16,956 bases of DNA from an uncultured Alcaligenaceae bacterium (GTDB lineage: Bacteria > Pseudomonadota > Gammaproteobacteria > Burkholderiales > Burkholderiaceae_B), in contig CALFXX010000070.1 of NCBI GenBank assembly GCA_937952975.1, positions 1 through 16,956 on the forward strand, written 5' to 3'. A model generated the notes under the pieces. It was not told the origin of the DNA. It saw only the letters and a list, made by a program, of their open reading frames with translations, and ran no database searches. Numbering within the stretch: position 1 is the stretch's first letter; the number at the start of each line of letters is the position of its first letter. This document shows, piece by piece, positions 14,655 through 16,956 of the stretch. The translations under genes were made by a program, and so were the position numbers.

Positions 14655-15813
14655 GCTGACGCTTTTCGATCGACCATTTCAACAAGGCTGCGGTGCGATA
14701 AATGCCGTGCGCAAATTTGCCGTAGGGCAGGGTCAAAAACAAGGCCATCACAACGCCTAAGTGAATCGCCAACCAAAGTGCCATGTAGCTGGTGTCGCGC
14801 CAAATCATCAGGGCCAGGCCGGTTAGACTGACCATAAACAGCAAGGCGATAAACCCGCGGTCCATTGGCTTTTGCGCGGCGTCACCGTGCAGGGGTGAGC
14901 GGCGTAGATTTAACCAAAGCAGTCCTGCAGGCCCAACCAACAAGCCCAGACCACCCAGGGTGCCAAGCACCACTGGCAAGCTTGTGTAAGCGTAGGGCGC
15001 TTGTAGCCCAAGCACGTAGTGATAAAGCGTCGCCACCGAGGTTGCGGCAAAGCACAGCATAAAACCATAAAAGGTTAGATGGTGAAAGCGCCGACGGCGT
15101 TGCGTAAAACGGTCGTCTTCGTCGTTACAGCCTTGCCCATGACCGCCATCCAAATACTTGAGGCGCAAAACGTTGTGTGTGGTTTCGCCTAACGCAATGG
15201 CACTCGCAGCACCTGGGGTGATTTCTTTCCAGAAGCGCGTGACGCCGATGCCAAGCGCCAACACGGCAAAGCCGAACACTGCACCAAACATTAAGGCCAA
15301 CGTATTGTGGGGGAACACTGCATAGAAATTGCCCGCGAGCGGCTCGTGCACGAGCTTGCCGGTCGCCATCAGCGTGAGTAACAAGAACAGGGCCAAACCA
15401 AAGGCAGCGGCTAACGACAGTGTGAGCCCGTTATTTTTGTACAGCGAGCCCATCGCCGCGGGCCAGGCAAAATCGGTATAGGTTTCTAACCGAACCTTGG
15501 CCATGGCTTGTGGCACGTTCACGGCAAACTCATGCGGAGGTGCGTATTGGCATGCGTGTAAGCAGGCGCCGCAGTTGTGACAAAGATTGGCGAGATAGTT
15601 GATGTCGGCTTTACTATCGACTTGCAGGCGTCGTGCCATGGCCGGAAACACGGCACAGAAGCCCTCGCAATAGCGGCAGGCGTTGCAGATCTGCAGTTGA
15701 CGCGCAACTTCAGTCTCGTTGGCGCTCAGGCCTTTGCTGTGCCAGGTGATTGAATGTTCAGAGGCACCGGCGAGGCCTTGTGCCTCGCGGGTTAGGGATT
15801 CAAGCGATTGCAT
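14626..15813 (-). CDS. tcuB: Tricarballylate utilisation iron-sulfur membrane protein TcuB
   Basis: Electron-transfer partner of tricarballylate dehydrogenase; it is thought to reoxidise the FAD of TcuA and pass electrons to the membrane quinone pool. The N-terminal soluble part carries two ferredoxin-like cysteine sets: Cys43, 46, 49, 53 (CNACRYCEGFC) and Cys78, 81, 84, 88 (CHNCGACLHAC), enough for two 4Fe-4S clusters. Six membrane segments follow at about 130-150, 172-195, 248-268, 278-301, 320-338 and 343-364. HNVLRLKYLDGG (213-224) is a family-typical loop. Length 395 is normal. AAGGA lies 7 bases before ATG 15813, and the start overlaps the tcuA stop by 14 bases. No transporter gene follows; instead the gene ends against the convergent hydroxylase gene. 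Confidence 0.94.
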   Translation of the reverse strand: MQSLESLTREAQGLAGASEHSITWHSKGLSANETEVARQLQICNACRYCEGFCAVFPAMARRLQVDSKADINYLANLCHNCGACLHACQYAPPHEFAVNVPQAMAKVRLETYTDFAWPAAMGSLYKNNGLTLSLAAAFGLALFLLLTLMATGKLVHEPLAGNFYAVFPHNTLALMFGAVFGFAVLALGIGVTRFWKEITPGAASAIALGETTHNVLRLKYLDGGHGQGCNDEDDRFTQRRRRFHHLTFYGFMLCFAATSVATLYHYVLGLQAPYAYTSLPVVLGTLGGLGLLVGPAGLLWLNLRRSPLHGDAAQKPMDRGFIALLFMVSLTGLALMIWRDTSYMALWLAIHLGVVMALFLTLPYGKFAHGIYRTAALLKWSIEKRQPNNLSLGGD

Positions 15814-16956
15814 GTGAGGATCCTTCTTTCATTTTTTGTGCTGCCAGTGCTGCCTGTGTGCCCGCGATACGACCGAAGGCTGTGCCGATCGACATGCCGA
15901 CGCCGGCGGTATAGCCTTTGCCTAAAACGTTACCAGCGTTAATCTCGCCAGCGGCAAACATGTTGGGGCTCGCTTTGCCGTCAAAAAAGACGCTGGCTTT
16001 TTCGTCAGTGGTTAAACCGAAATAGGTGAAGGTCACGCCAGGCCGAACGGGATAGCCATAGAACGGACCTTTTTCGATGGGTAACGCCCAGTGGGTTTTT
16101 TCTGGCACAAGACCCTTCGTGTGGCAGTCATCTTGAATCGTATGATTGAAGGTGCCGGGTTGGCAGGCCGCGTTAAAGTCTTTGATGGTTTGCATAAAGA
16201 CTTCAGGATCAAGCTCGAGTTTTTGCGCAAGTTCAGGCAAGGTGTCGGCTTTGATGTTTTCAAACACGGCGGGCATGAAACGGCCCACCGATTTGGCATC
16301 GATAATTGAGTAGGCAATTTGCCCTGGCTGCAAGGCGACTAAACGACCCCACAGTGCGTAACGCTTTGGCCAAAAGTCTTCGCCTTCGTCATAAAAGCGT
16401 TTGGCTTCGCGATTCACCACGATGCCAAGTGATACACAATCAATGCGGGTGCAGATGCCACCGTCATAGAGTGGTGAGCGTGCATCGATGGCCACGCAGT
16501 GTGCTTGCGTGGGGTCCCCCATGGTGTCAGCACCTTCGCGCATCATGACTTTCAGCACAACGCCCATGTTGTAGCGTGTGCCGCGAATCAAAAAGTTATC
16601 GGCAGGCCATTCGCCAAGTTCATTTTGACCCCAGGCCTCGCGTAACCATTTGCGATCTGATTCAAAACCGCCACAGCCTAAGACGCAAGCTTTACCGGCG
16701 TAGCGCTTGTCGCCAACTTTGGCCGCGATGAATTTGCCGTCTTTGATTTCTAGGTCGTCAACGGGTGAGTCGTACAAAATATCGATACCTAGTTTTTCGG
16801 CGCTTGCGTAATACGCGTTGACCAGGGCTTTGCCGCCACCCATAAAAAACGCGTTGGTGCGGGCGACATGTAACGTGCCTGACAGGGGTGGTTGAAAATG
16901 TACGCCGTGCTTGCGCATCCAGTCGCGGCACGAAGATGATTCGCGAATGACCATAC
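15800..16956 (-). CDS. tcuA: Tricarballylate dehydrogenase TcuA (FAD), N-terminus beyond window
   Basis: FAD-dependent oxidoreductase of the fumarate reductase/succinate dehydrogenase flavoprotein family that oxidises tricarballylate to cis-aconitate, letting the cell feed it into the TCA cycle. About 385 residues are visible out of an expected 460-470. The missing part is the N-terminal GxGxxG nucleotide-binding motif, which must lie beyond 16956. Visible motifs, numbered from a methionine at 16954 that is not the true start, are FFMGGGKALVNAY (37-49), CVLGCGGFESD (90-100, second part of the FAD fold), YDGGICTRIDC (163-173), PVRPGVTFTYFGLTTDE (302-318) and the C-terminal FAD segment PNMFAAGEINAGNVLGKGYTAG (330-351). 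It overlaps tcuB by 14 bases. Not broken, simply cut by the window edge. Confidence 0.93.
   Translation of the reverse strand, partial: MVIRESSSCRDWMRKHGVHFQPPLSGTLHVARTNAFFMGGGKALVNAYYASAEKLGIDILYDSPVDDLEIKDGKFIAAKVGDKRYAGKACVLGCGGFESDRKWLREAWGQNELGEWPADNFLIRGTRYNMGVVLKVMMREGADTMGDPTQAHCVAIDARSPLYDGGICTRIDCVSLGIVVNREAKRFYDEGEDFWPKRYALWGRLVALQPGQIAYSIIDAKSVGRFMPAVFENIKADTLPELAQKLELDPEVFMQTIKDFNAACQPGTFNHTIQDDCHTKGLVPEKTHWALPIEKGPFYGYPVRPGVTFTYFGLTTDEKASVFFDGKASPNMFAAGEINAGNVLGKGYTAGVGMSIGTAFGRIAGTQAALAAQKMKEGSSHAIA

Noticed and set aside
1..16956. Mobile elements, CRISPR arrays, tRNA or rRNA genes
   Set aside because: No transposase or integrase frames, no spaced repeats and no cloverleaf or rRNA-like stretches were seen on either strand.

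Overview
This is a chromosomal window of about 17 kb from a beta-proteobacterium, most likely Burkholderiales and probably Alcaligenaceae or a relative. The grounds are two stand-alone Bug (TctC-type) periplasmic receptors, a TRAP carboxylate transporter, the DUF1446/DUF4387 gene pair and tcuAB. Base composition looks like mid-50s % GC by eye, lower than Bordetella, so I do not name a genus. I found no mobile elements, RNA genes or CRISPR arrays. Gene packing is dense and nearly everything is metabolic or envelope related.

Layout. (1) 40-2342, plus strand: a compact type-B carboxylesterase and a Bug receptor, 20 bases apart. (2) 2391-9428, minus strand: an eight-gene operon read right to left: DUF4387 small protein, AtuA/DUF1446 protein, isochorismatase-like cysteine hydrolase, isocitrate-lyase/PEP-mutase-family lyase, TRAP receptor (DctP), TRAP small and large permeases (DctQ, DctM), and a GntR/UTRA regulator as last gene. 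Four of the seven junctions overlap by 1 or 4 bases. (3) 9429-9685: a divergent control region. A perfect 18-bp palindrome sits on the -10 box of the operon promoter, and a second inverted repeat lies on the side of the divergent gene. (4) 9686-11633, plus strand: a second Bug receptor and an SMP-30/gluconolactonase-type protein. (5) 11743-14654, plus strand: a YVTN/YncE beta-propeller, a polysaccharide-deacetylase-like protein with a changed metal motif, and a membrane di-iron fatty acid hydroxylase/sterol desaturase. Consecutive reading frames overlap. (6) 14626-16956, minus strand: tcuB and a partial tcuA (tricarballylate oxidation), the latter running off the window edge. tcuB ends 29 bases inside the 3' end of the hydroxylase gene.

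How the genes fit together. The central operon looks like a complete import-and-degrade module for an unidentified small carboxylate. The TRAP system would bring it in, the hydrolase may remove an amide or similar group, the AtuA/DUF4387 pair does an unknown step, and the KRCGH-bearing lyase would split a C-C bond to central metabolites. The GntR protein would shut the operon off until an intermediate appears. The divergent Bug receptor and lactonase-like enzyme may belong to the same substrate. The tcuAB genes and two Bug receptors add to the picture of a strain living on organic acids. The substrate of the central operon is not known from sequence. This operon and the propeller-deacetylase-hydroxylase operon are the best candidates for undescribed biology here.
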